From: Orlajensenia stereocauli
GTDB lineage: Bacteria; Actinomycetota; Actinomycetes; Actinomycetales; Microbacteriaceae
Reading direction: 5' to 3' (one strand)
NCBI RefSeq assembly: GCF_039548895.1
Contig: NZ_JBCLVG010000001.1
DNA: 64,000 bases
How positions within the stretch are numbered: the stretch's first letter is position 1; the number at the start of each line of letters is the position of its first letter. The notes below the pieces were generated by a model. The model saw only the letters and a program-made list of their open reading frames with translations. It made no database searches and was not told the DNA's origin. A program made the translations under genes and the position numbers. Of this stretch, positions 1 through 7,743 are shown piece by piece.

Positions 1-492
1 CCGGCTGCAGAACGGGCGGACTACCTGCTCGACGCCGACGTGGCCGTGTCGGCTCACCATCCGTCCCTCGAAACCCGGTTCGCGTTCCGCACGCGCATCC
101 TCGACCACTTCTGGGCCCGCCTTCCGAGCGTCGTCAGCGAGGGCGACTGGTTCGCCGAGTACATCCGGGATGAGGGCTTGGGACTGGTCGTCCCGTGCTC
201 TGACGTCGATGCCATGGCTGATGCCATCGGCCGGATGGCGTCGGACGCTGCCCTGCGTTCAGCCACCGTTGAGCGCATCGACGCCGTGCGCGACGGCTGG
301 CGGTGGGACGCGACGACGGCGAGCCTGGTGCATGCACTGACTGACGGCTGGGGCGCGCTGCAGCCCGGCCGAGTGCCGGCGGATGACGCAGGCGTCGAGA
401 TGCCGCTCGTCTCCCAGCGACGGTCCGCCTTCCGGGAACGCGTGTCGGGCAGTCGCCTGGGCGGTGCCTACAGATCGATCCGACGGCGCTGA
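1..492 (+). CDS. Glycosyltransferase family 4, C-terminal fragment (cut by window edge)
   Basis: The reading frame is open from base 1, so the start lies upstream; 163 residues remain. The segment SLETRFAFRTRILDHFW followed by LPSVVSEGD and EGLGLVVPC is the C-terminal half of a GT-B fold glycosyltransferase: a donor-site region, then the acidic D-V-D-A-M-A helix typical of group 1 (GT4) enzymes. The protein ends in a basic tail (YRSIRRR). It faces the minus-strand glycosyltransferase at 510 with 17 bp between stops. By context it adds a sugar to the surface glycan of this locus. Donor and acceptor cannot be told from this fragment. Confidence 0.8.
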   Translation, partial: PAAERADYLLDADVAVSAHHPSLETRFAFRTRILDHFWARLPSVVSEGDWFAEYIRDEGLGLVVPCSDVDAMADAIGRMASDAALRSATVERIDAVRDGWRWDATTASLVHALTDGWGALQPGRVPADDAGVEMPLVSQRRSAFRERVSGSRLGGAYRSIRRR

Positions 493-509
493 GCGTCAGC
501 GGTGAGCGG

Positions 510-2480
510 TCAGGCGTCGCGTCCGTCGCTGGGCGACAACGAGTCGTAGAAACTCCGCACCCGGTCCAGGATGATCGGCCAGGTGAACCGCGCGGCGGTC
601 TCGAGCCCGGCCGCGCGCAGGCGCTCCTGCTCGGCCGGATCGGCGAGGAGTCGCTCGATCGCCTCGGCCAAGCCGGCCGCGTCGTCCTGGCCGACCATGA
701 TGCAGTTCTCGTCTGCGACGCAGAAGTCCCGGTTCCCATGCGAATCCGTGGTGATCACCGGGCATCCGGCCGCCATGGCCTCGAGGATGGGGAGACAGTA
801 ACCCTCGTGGCGTGACGTCTGCACGAAGACCGTGGCCGTGTTGTACAGCTCGTTGACGCCGGCATCGCTCGGACGCTCGACGTAGTCGGCTCGCTGGTCG
901 TCCACGAGGTCGGGCTCCGTGCCGAACAAAAGGAGACGCGGGCGGCGGTCGCCGAGCGACTTCCACGCTGCCAGGGTCATGGCGAAGTTCTTCTGGAAGA
1001 ACGATCGCCCGACGGCCAGCACGGTGTCACTGCGACGCTCCACGTCAGGGAGCGGGTGGAACACCTCGGGGTTGAAGCCGTGCGGGATGAGCTCAGCGAC
1101 GACACCGATCCCGGCGAGCTCCTGCTGCTGGTACCGCGCTTCGGTGATCGTCACCATCTCGTGTCGATAGCTCGCCACCACTGCCGCTCGCGCCACCGCG
1201 TTGTCAGGGTAGAACCAGGTCTCGAACTCCTGGACGAAGTTGACGGGGATGCCTCGATTGACGCTGGCGAGCCAGACGACGTCAGCGGTCTCCCACCAGG
1301 TCGCCACCTTCACCGCATCCTCGTTCCGCAGCGAGAGCATGAGGTCCTCGTAGCTGCGGAATGAGCGCACCGGAACCTGCAGCTCGAACCATGTCGGCTC
1401 CCCCTCGAGGGACCAGATGGCGACGTCCAGGCCGCGGGCTGCCAGGCCGTTCGCGATCTCGAAGACCGCGCGGATGCCGCCGCTGATGGAGGTCGCGTTG
1501 AGCACGAAGATCACCCGGCGGCGTCCGTCGGTGCCGTCGACGATGCGCCCCTCGAGCCACGCCCGGCGGTCGTCGGAGTCGGAGGGGAGCGGGAAGACCG
1601 CGACGTCGAGCACCACGGCCGGGAAGACGAGCGTACGTACATTGGCGCGCCAGCCGCTCGCGATCAACGCCGCGACCTGGTCGTCGATCGGAAGCGAGGC
1701 GATCTCACGACGGGGCGTGGCGACCCTGTCCACAGCGCTGCTGGTGACGTAGAAGCCGTGCGCCACCGCAGCGAGCGCGTAGCGGGGGATCAGATTCTGA
1801 CCGACGTCGACAGCCTGGCCCGTCGCCGCGGTCCAGCGAGACGAACGCCGGTCGTACTCGATGCCTGCGACGATCGAACCGTCGACCCTGTGCGCAGGCG
1901 TCGCGAAGCCCACCTCGCCGTCGGGGTGGTACTCGTAGGCGGCGTGCTGCAGGCGCACGATCTGCGTCGCGGTCACCCGCGCCTCCGCCAGATCGATGAT
2001 CACGACGTCGCAGCGTCGCCAGTAGCGCTGAACGTGATCCAGGATGCCGACGAGGTCAGCACTGGCATGGGCGTCGAGGAAATCGCACACCGTGAACAGG
2101 GCGGGGTCGAGCCCGCTCAGCCTCTGGGCCTGTGCCGGCGACACCAGGACGTGGCAACGAACCGTCGAATGCAGCGTCCGAATCCAGTCGACGGAGTCCG
2201 CGCCCGTCTCGACGCCGATCAGGGCGAGCACGGTCGGGTGGGAGTGGGTGCGATGCCAGCCGAACGCGCGCGCCTCGGTGAGGGCGGTCGTCACTCCATT
2301 GGCGAAGGTGTCGCTGCGTCCGGCGGCCTCCTGCGCGAGATCCGCGTAGAGCTTGCGCTGCGCGAGATAGGTGCGTGGACCGATGCGCAGCAGGCTCGAG
2401 AGCCCCGTGGCTCCGGCTGCGACGGCATCCGAGCCGCGAGCGAAGGCTCCCGCGCCCGTTCGGAGCACCTTCTTCAGCAC
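510..2480 (-). CDS. Two-part glycosyltransferase with GT4 C-terminal domain
   Basis: Predicted 656 residues from a GTG at 2480, chosen because an AGGAGGGG Shine-Dalgarno lies just upstream; the frame stays open to an ATG at 2588, but that has no such site. The C-terminal half (about 310-645) is a GT4 domain: the loop VLNATSISGGIRAVFEIANG, then VGRSFFQKNF, and the donor-binding stretch SRHEGYCLPILEAMAAGCPV with the conserved E-x7-E pattern. The first 300 residues form a second domain of GT-A-like appearance (VLALIGVETG, VIIDLAEA, then a PDGEVGFATP region) that I cannot assign firmly. No signal peptide or membrane segment is seen, so it is probably cytoplasmic and acts on the lipid-linked glycan. 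It is divergent from the gmd pair. Confidence 0.85.
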   Translation of the reverse strand: MLKKVLRTGAGAFARGSDAVAAGATGLSSLLRIGPRTYLAQRKLYADLAQEAAGRSDTFANGVTTALTEARAFGWHRTHSHPTVLALIGVETGADSVDWIRTLHSTVRCHVLVSPAQAQRLSGLDPALFTVCDFLDAHASADLVGILDHVQRYWRRCDVVIIDLAEARVTATQIVRLQHAAYEYHPDGEVGFATPAHRVDGSIVAGIEYDRRSSRWTAATGQAVDVGQNLIPRYALAAVAHGFYVTSSAVDRVATPRREIASLPIDDQVAALIASGWRANVRTLVFPAVVLDVAVFPLPSDSDDRRAWLEGRIVDGTDGRRRVIFVLNATSISGGIRAVFEIANGLAARGLDVAIWSLEGEPTWFELQVPVRSFRSYEDLMLSLRNEDAVKVATWWETADVVWLASVNRGIPVNFVQEFETWFYPDNAVARAAVVASYRHEMVTITEARYQQQELAGIGVVAELIPHGFNPEVFHPLPDVERRSDTVLAVGRSFFQKNFAMTLAAWKSLGDRRPRLLLFGTEPDLVDDQRADYVERPSDAGVNELYNTATVFVQTSRHEGYCLPILEAMAAGCPVITTDSHGNRDFCVADENCIMVGQDDAAGLAEAIERLLADPAEQERLRAAGLETAARFTWPIILDRVRSFYDSLSPSDGRDA

Positions 2481-2539
2481 GGTGACCCCTCCTCCACTCG
2501 CCCGAATCCGACCCAGGACGGATGCGTCACTGAGTTGCC

Positions 2540-2545
2540 ATTCTA
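2540..2545 (-). promoter_or_regulatory. Candidate -10 box (TAGAAT) for the glycosyltransferase at 2480
   Basis: On the minus strand TAGAAT sits about 60 bp upstream of the GTG start and fits the actinobacterial TANNNT -10 pattern. No convincing -35 box is visible. The 200-bp divergent gap (2481-2680) also holds TACTCT at 2612-2617 on the plus strand, a possible -10 for the gmd genes. Confidence 0.35.
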
Positions 2546-2680
2546 TGCGACCCCGACCCGGTGAGCCCGGTTGCGGCCTGTCGCTCACCGCCGCCCCGGA
2601 GTGGACACCGGTACTCTCAGGAAAGACTCCTGCCTCGTCGTGAGGCGTCGACGAATCGACAGTCGAGCGATTGGAACAGC

Positions 2681-3664
2681 ATGCCCCGAGCCCTCATCAC
2701 CGGTGTCACCGGCCAGGACGGCTACTACCTGAGCAGACTGCTCCTCTCGAAGGGCTACGAGGTCTTCGGGCTCGTTCGTGGTCAGAACAACCCCAAGGTC
2801 GAGTTCCTGCGCGCCGAGCTCCCCGAGGTGAAGATCCTCACCGGAGACCTGCTCGATCTGTCCAGCCTCATCCGCGCGATCGGATCGGCCGACCCCGACG
2901 AGATCTACAACCTGGGCGCGATCTCCTTCGTCGCGTACTCCTGGGAGAACGTGCATCTCACCAGTGACGTCACGGGCAAGGGCGTGCTGAACATGCTCGA
3001 GGCGACTCGCCTGCACGCCGGCGACGATCTCGGCCGCATCCGCTTCTACCAGGCATCCAGTTCCGAGATGTTCGGAAAGGTGCAGCACATCCCCCAGACC
3101 GAGGCGACCCTGCTGTGGCCACGGTCGCCCTACGGTGTCGCCAAGGCGTTCGGACACCACATGACCATCAACTACCGCGAGTCGTATGGAATGCACGCGT
3201 CGAGCGGCATCCTGTTCAATCACGAATCCCCGCTGCGCGGGCCCGAGTTCGTCACGCGCAAGATCAGCCTCGCCGTCGCCCGTATCGCGGCCGGGCTCCA
3301 GGACGAGCTCGTCATGGGCAATCTCGAGGCCCGGCGGGACTGGGGATTCGCCGGCGACTACGTGGATGCGATGTGGCGCATGCTGCAGCAGCCGCATGCC
3401 GACGACTACGTCATCTCCACGGAGGCGACTCACAGCGTCCGCGAATTCGTCGAACGCGCCTTCGCCCGCGTCGGGATCAGCGACTGGGAGCGCCACGTCA
3501 CCCAGGACCCCGCTTTCTTCCGCCCGGCGGAGGTCGACCTGTTGATCGGAGACTCGACGAAGGCCAGAGCCGCACTCGACTGGCGCCCGAGCGTCTCCTT
3601 CCCCGAGCTCGTCGACCTCATGGTCGACGCCGATGTCGACCGCGTCGCGCGTGGACTGGTCTGA
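2681..3664 (+). CDS. gmd: GDP-mannose 4,6-dehydratase (first of two)
   Basis: 327 residues, an extended short-chain dehydrogenase converting GDP-D-mannose to GDP-4-dehydro-6-deoxy-D-mannose. The N-terminus carries the NADP Rossmann motif TGVTGQDGYY. The catalytic region shows ASSSEMFG (Ser/Glu in place of the usual Thr/Glu) and the Tyr-x3-Lys pair in YGVAKAFG. The Gmd signature LFNHESPLRGPEFVTRKI is present. It has the short-form length. The ATG was chosen because the Rossmann motif begins directly after it; the ribosome site is weak. The second gmd-like gene follows after 7 bp. Mannose-1-phosphate guanylyltransferase, which would supply GDP-mannose, is encoded at 61744-62856. Confidence 0.9.
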   Translation: MPRALITGVTGQDGYYLSRLLLSKGYEVFGLVRGQNNPKVEFLRAELPEVKILTGDLLDLSSLIRAIGSADPDEIYNLGAISFVAYSWENVHLTSDVTGKGVLNMLEATRLHAGDDLGRIRFYQASSSEMFGKVQHIPQTEATLLWPRSPYGVAKAFGHHMTINYRESYGMHASSGILFNHESPLRGPEFVTRKISLAVARIAAGLQDELVMGNLEARRDWGFAGDYVDAMWRMLQQPHADDYVISTEATHSVREFVERAFARVGISDWERHVTQDPAFFRPAEVDLLIGDSTKARAALDWRPSVSFPELVDLMVDADVDRVARGLV

Positions 3665-3671
3665 GGCGCGC

Positions 3672-4640
3672 ATGCCCACCGCGCTGATCACCGGGATCAC
3701 CGGCCAGACCGGCAGCTACCTGGGTCAACAGCTCGTGGGAGACGGGTGGGAGGTGCACGGCCTCGTCCGCTCGAACGACGCCCAGAGGACCGCGCTGGCC
3801 GGCCTGCTGCCGCAGGCCACCCTGCATGACGGGGACCTGACGGACACGGATGCCCTGCGAGCCCTGGTCGACCTGCTCGAACCCGATGTGATCTTCAATC
3901 TGGGCGGCCTGAGTTCGGTGGCGGCCTCCTGGACTCATCCGGTGGACACGGCCGAGGTGACCGGCCTGCCGGTCGCCACACTCCTCGACGCCGCGTGGCG
4001 CCTGCGGGAGCGCACCGGGCGCCGGGTCGGCTTCGTGCAGGCGTCGAGCGCGGAGATCTTCGGAGCCGCCGAGACCTCTCCGCAGAACGAGCAGACGCCG
4101 GTCCGTCCGACGAATCCCTACGGAGCCGCGAAGGCCTACGGTCACCACCTGGTCGGCGTGTACCGGGGCCTCGGGCTCGAGGCGTCGAGCTGCATCCTCT
4201 TCAACCACGAATCACCGCGGCGCCCGGAGACGTTCGTCACGCGCAAGATCACCCGAGGGGTGGCACGGATCAGCCTCGGCCTCTCCGACGGCATCACGCT
4301 CGGCAATCTCGACGCCGTCCGCGACTGGGGTCACGCGCCCGACTACGCCCGCGCGATCGGTCTTGCCGGCACGACCACCGCGGGCGACTACGTCGTCGCC
4401 ACCGGTGTCCCCCACTCCGTGCGTGACTTCGTCGCCGCGGCGTTCGATGCCGTCGGGATCGACGACTGGAGCCCTCTGGTGCAGACCGATCCCGCCTTCG
4501 TGCGACCGACGGATGCCATCGCGCAGATCGGCGACGCCCGGCGCGCACGCGAGGTGCTCGGCTGGATCCCGACGACGGGGTTCGCTGCCATCGTCGCCGA
4601 GATGGTCGCGTCCGATCTCAGGGATCTCTCGGCCGGTTGA
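3672..4640 (+). CDS. GDP-mannose 4,6-dehydratase-like SDR (second of two)
   Basis: 322 residues, paralogous to the preceding gene, with TGITGQTGSY at the N-terminus, catalytic ASSAEIFG and YGAAKAYG, and the Gmd-type segment LFNHESPRRPETFVTRKI. The start ATG at 3672 lies 7 bp after the previous stop with GAGG just upstream, so the two are probably translationally coupled. A GDP-4-dehydro-6-deoxy-mannose reductase (Rmd) would be expected beside gmd in a D-rhamnose pathway. However, Rmd proteins lack the NHESPRR...TFVTRKI block, so on sequence this looks like a second dehydratase. A diverged reductase or a heteromeric partner remains possible. Confidence 0.8.
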   Translation: MPTALITGITGQTGSYLGQQLVGDGWEVHGLVRSNDAQRTALAGLLPQATLHDGDLTDTDALRALVDLLEPDVIFNLGGLSSVAASWTHPVDTAEVTGLPVATLLDAAWRLRERTGRRVGFVQASSAEIFGAAETSPQNEQTPVRPTNPYGAAKAYGHHLVGVYRGLGLEASSCILFNHESPRRPETFVTRKITRGVARISLGLSDGITLGNLDAVRDWGHAPDYARAIGLAGTTTAGDYVVATGVPHSVRDFVAAAFDAVGIDDWSPLVQTDPAFVRPTDAIAQIGDARRAREVLGWIPTTGFAAIVAEMVASDLRDLSAG

Positions 4641-4700
4641 GGGTCGGTTCGACGCCGCGCGGCGTCCTCTGCCTGTCAGGATCCGCGGCCCTCCGGAAGC

Positions 4701-4706
4701 TAGAAT
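4701..4706 (+). promoter_or_regulatory. Candidate -10 box (TAGAAT) for the first ABC exporter
   Basis: TAGAAT lies 28 bp upstream of the permease ATG, leaving a short leader with a GGAAGGAAG ribosome site. It would give the exporter genes their own promoter inside the gmd gene run. No clear -35 box. Confidence 0.35.
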
Positions 4707-4734
4707 GCAGTGTTTGCAGCTGGAAGGAAGCTCC

Positions 4735-5646
4735 ATGGGTTCTCGTGTCGTCAGCGTGTCCACACGGACCGTCGACGAGCCGCTCCGTGAAGTGGGGAGA
4801 TCCGGCGGCAACCGGGGATTCGCGGCCTCGTTCCGGGAGATCTACGGGTACCGCCAGCTGCTTCGTCGCCTGGTCCAGCGTGAGTTGCGGGCCAAGTACA
4901 AGAACAGCAGCCTCGGTATCCTCTGGTCGCTCGTTCGGCCCCTCGCCCAGCTGCTCATCTACTACATCGCGATCGGCCAGTTCCTGGGTGCCGCCCGGGC
5001 GATCCCCGACTTCGCCATCTTCGTCTTCACGGGCCTCACGGTCTGGGGCCTGTACAGCGAGATCGTGAGCGCCGGGACGACCTCGATCGTCGGCAATGCC
5101 GGTCTGGTCAAGAAGGTCTACGTGCCGCGCGAGATCTTCCCCCTCGCCGCCGTGGGCGGCGCGATGTTCAACTTCCTCGTGCAGTTCTTCATCCTCGTGG
5201 TGGCCACCGTCGTGCTGGGCCGTGCGCCGCTGCACTGGGATCTGCTCTACGCGGTCGGGTCAATCGCCATCGTCGTCGTCCTGGGCACCGCCCTGGCCCT
5301 GGTCCTGTCCGCCCTGAACGTGTATCTGCGCGACGTGCAGCACCTCGTCGAGATCATGCTGTTGATCTTCTTCTGGGCCTCCCCCATCACCTACTCGATG
5401 AGATTCGTCAACGATGCGCTGCACGGCTCCCTGCTCGAAGAGCTCTACCTCGCCAACCCGGTCACGCTGGCGGTGATCGGCATGCAGAAGGCCATGTGGA
5501 TGGCCGGTGCCGAGGACCCCACGCAGTACTGGCCGAGCCACCTCGCCCTGCGGATGGCGATCGCCCTCGTGGCGAGCATCGTGCTGTTCTTCGTGGCGCA
5601 GTCGATCTTCTCCCGCCTGCAGAGCAATTTCGCCCAGGAGTTGTGA
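4735..5646 (+). CDS. ABC-2 type polysaccharide export permease (first exporter)
   Basis: 303 residues, Wzm/TagG type. The cytoplasmic N-terminus ends in LVQRELRAKYKNSSLGILWS, the classic entry motif of O-antigen and teichoic-acid export permeases. About six membrane segments follow (for example LLIYYIAIGQFLG, FNFLVQFFILVVATVVLG and LALVLSALNVYLRDVQHL). The start ATG is preceded by GGAAGGAAG at good spacing. It ends 2 bp before the matching ATPase gene. Together they would move a completed lipid-linked glycan across the membrane. A second complete exporter pair lies at 13615-15173. Confidence 0.92.
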   Translation: MGSRVVSVSTRTVDEPLREVGRSGGNRGFAASFREIYGYRQLLRRLVQRELRAKYKNSSLGILWSLVRPLAQLLIYYIAIGQFLGAARAIPDFAIFVFTGLTVWGLYSEIVSAGTTSIVGNAGLVKKVYVPREIFPLAAVGGAMFNFLVQFFILVVATVVLGRAPLHWDLLYAVGSIAIVVVLGTALALVLSALNVYLRDVQHLVEIMLLIFFWASPITYSMRFVNDALHGSLLEELYLANPVTLAVIGMQKAMWMAGAEDPTQYWPSHLALRMAIALVASIVLFFVAQSIFSRLQSNFAQEL

Positions 5647-5648
5647 CG

Positions 5649-6884
5649 ATGCCCGCCTCAGTCGAACCTCTCGTCAGGGTCGAGCGCGTCTCGAAGCGCT
5701 TCGTCCTGCACAAGGACAAGTCCATCAAGGAACGCATCCTCTACTTCCGCAACAGGAAGCGGTCGCGGGAGGAGTTCGCCGCCCTCTCCGACATCTCCCT
5801 CGAGGTCGGGCTGGGTGAGTCCGTCGGCCTGATCGGCCACAACGGCTCGGGCAAGAGCACGCTTCTCAAGGTGATCGGCGGCATCATCGACGCCTCGGAC
5901 GGCAGGGTGTTCCGCCGAGGTCGTGTAGCCGCCCTGCTCGAACTCGGGGCGGGGTTCCACTCCGACCTGTCCGGTCGCGACAACGTCTACCTGAACGCCT
6001 CGATCCTCGGCATGTCGACGGAGGAGACGGATGCGGTCTTCGATGACATCGTGGAATTCTCAGGCATCGGGGAGTTCATCGACACCCAGGTGAAGTTCTA
6101 CTCGTCCGGCATGTACGTGCGACTCGCCTTCGCTGTCGCCGTGCACTCGGATCCCGACCTCCTCCTGGTCGATGAGGTGCTCGCCGTCGGCGACGAACCC
6201 TTCCAGCAGAAGTGCATGACCAAGATCCGCCAGTTCCAGCGCGAGGGCCGCACGATCCTGCTCGTGAGCCATTCCGCCGAGCAGGTCGCCGACGTGTGCA
6301 GCCGCACCATCGTCCTCGACGGTGGGCGCATCGTTCACGACGGGGGCGTCGGCGAGGGGATCCGCGTCCTGCGCGAGGGGTACGAACGCGACAGGGTGAT
6401 CGCGCAGGAGGAGTCCGCGGCCCGCAACGGCGGCGAGGACACTGGAGCGAACGGGGCTGTCACGATCGACGACGTCACGGTCCACACGGCCGACGGCGCG
6501 AAGGTCGGCACCATGCCCGTCGCCAGGGGCACCGACCTCGTCATCTCCATCCACGCGACGGTGGTGAGGAGCGTCGAGTGGATCACGGGGTTCACCCTCG
6601 AATCGACGCTGGGCCAGACCGTGTACAGACTGAACACCGAAGGACTGGAGATGGACCTGCCGTCCGCGCCCGGCGAGTACCGCATCGACTTCCACGTCCG
6701 CGACACCAACTTCGGCCGCGAGCGTCTCATCCTCAGCGCCGGAGCCACGACGATCGACGGAACGACGATCGATCTCTTGAACCCAGCCGCATACCTCGAC
6801 TTCGAGGAGGACCCGGCCGGTGCCGGCGTCGTCCAGTTCGATGTCGACGCCGTCGTCAACGCCGAATCGGTGCCGTCAGGGTGA
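5649..6884 (+). CDS. ABC transporter ATPase with C-terminal glycan-recognition-type domain (Wzt-like)
   Basis: 411 residues. Residues 1-250 form the ATPase: Walker A GHNGSGKST at 63-71, signature LSGRDNVY in the TagH/Wzt style, and Walker B LLLVDEVLAVGDE. Residues about 285-411 form an extra beta-rich domain (VTIDDVTVHTADG ... ITGFTLESTLGQTVYRLNTE) matching the Wzt C-terminal domain. In E. coli O8/O9a that domain is known to recognise the modified end of the polysaccharide. The other ATPase in this locus (13615-14343) lacks it. The gene starts 2 bp after the permease stop and overlaps the next glycosyltransferase (GTGA). Confidence 0.92.
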   Translation: MPASVEPLVRVERVSKRFVLHKDKSIKERILYFRNRKRSREEFAALSDISLEVGLGESVGLIGHNGSGKSTLLKVIGGIIDASDGRVFRRGRVAALLELGAGFHSDLSGRDNVYLNASILGMSTEETDAVFDDIVEFSGIGEFIDTQVKFYSSGMYVRLAFAVAVHSDPDLLLVDEVLAVGDEPFQQKCMTKIRQFQREGRTILLVSHSAEQVADVCSRTIVLDGGRIVHDGGVGEGIRVLREGYERDRVIAQEESAARNGGEDTGANGAVTIDDVTVHTADGAKVGTMPVARGTDLVISIHATVVRSVEWITGFTLESTLGQTVYRLNTEGLEMDLPSAPGEYRIDFHVRDTNFGRERLILSAGATTIDGTTIDLLNPAAYLDFEEDPAGAGVVQFDVDAVVNAESVPSG

Positions 6885-7735
6885 GTCACGACAGTCCTTC
6901 CCGTGCCGTGGTGACGGTCGCCTACCGATCGGACGGAGAACTCGGCGAGTTCCTCGAGAGTGCCGCTGCGGCCTCGCTCGATCCGGTCCTGATGGTCGTC
7001 GCCGACAACCTGCCGTCAGTGGGCGGCGCCGCCCGGATCGCAGCAGGTCATGGAGCGACCTACCTCCCGATGACCGCGAACCTCGGATACGGCGGCGCTA
7101 TCAACGCGGCGGCCGACACCCTCCCCGACTCCGTCGAGTGGATCCTGATCAGCAACCCCGACGTCGTTCTGGAACCCGGAGCGCTCGACGTGCTCATCGC
7201 CCGGGCGGCAGGCGATCGCCGGATCGGAAGCGTCGGTCCGCGCATCCTGAACGAGGACGGCACGATCTATCCGTCGGCCAGGGCGATCCCGTCGATCAGG
7301 TTCGGCATCGGTCATGCGCTGTTCTCGCGAGTGTGGGCCGGCAACCCGTGGACCCGGCGCTACCACGCGGCCGACGCCGCCGGCATCTCCCGCGAGGCGG
7401 GATGGCTCTCCGGAGCATGCCTCCTCGTGCGCCGAACGGCTTTCGAGGGCATCCGCGGATTCGACGAGGAGTTCTTCATGTACTTCGAGGATGTCGACCT
7501 CGGGTTCCGTCTCGGCCGTGCGGGCTGGACCAACGTCTACGAGCCGGCGACCTCGGCGACCCACCACGGCGCCCGATCGACATCGACGGAGTCGGCGGCG
7601 ATGATCACAGCGCACCACCGCAGCGCCGAGCGCTTCCTCGCGAAGCGCTACTCGTCACCGTGGCTCGCGCCCGTGAGGCTCGTCCTCCTCGCCGGTCTCC
7701 GTCTGCGAGCCGCCGTCGCGACCAAGAGCCGCTGA
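6881..7735 (+). CDS. Glycosyltransferase family 2 (rhamnosyltransferase/WbbL-like)
   Basis: 284 residues from a GTG that overlaps the Wzt-like stop by 4 bp. The GT-A core shows VVTVAYRSD, the loop TANLGYGGAINAA, the metal-site region ISNPDVVLEPG (N-P-D in place of D-x-D, usual in this group) and the acceptor-site motif FMYFEDVDLGFRLGRAGW. This pattern is shared with rhamnosyltransferases such as mycobacterial WbbL, whose gene also lies near rml genes. The protein is soluble and probably membrane associated. It converges on the YfhO-like gene with only 8 bp between stops. Rhamnosyl specificity is an inference from family and from the rml genes nearby. Confidence 0.85.
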   Translation: MSHDSPSRAVVTVAYRSDGELGEFLESAAAASLDPVLMVVADNLPSVGGAARIAAGHGATYLPMTANLGYGGAINAAADTLPDSVEWILISNPDVVLEPGALDVLIARAAGDRRIGSVGPRILNEDGTIYPSARAIPSIRFGIGHALFSRVWAGNPWTRRYHAADAAGISREAGWLSGACLLVRRTAFEGIRGFDEEFFMYFEDVDLGFRLGRAGWTNVYEPATSATHHGARSTSTESAAMITAHHRSAERFLAKRYSSPWLAPVRLVLLAGLRLRAAVATKSR

Positions 7736-7743
7736 CCTGATCC

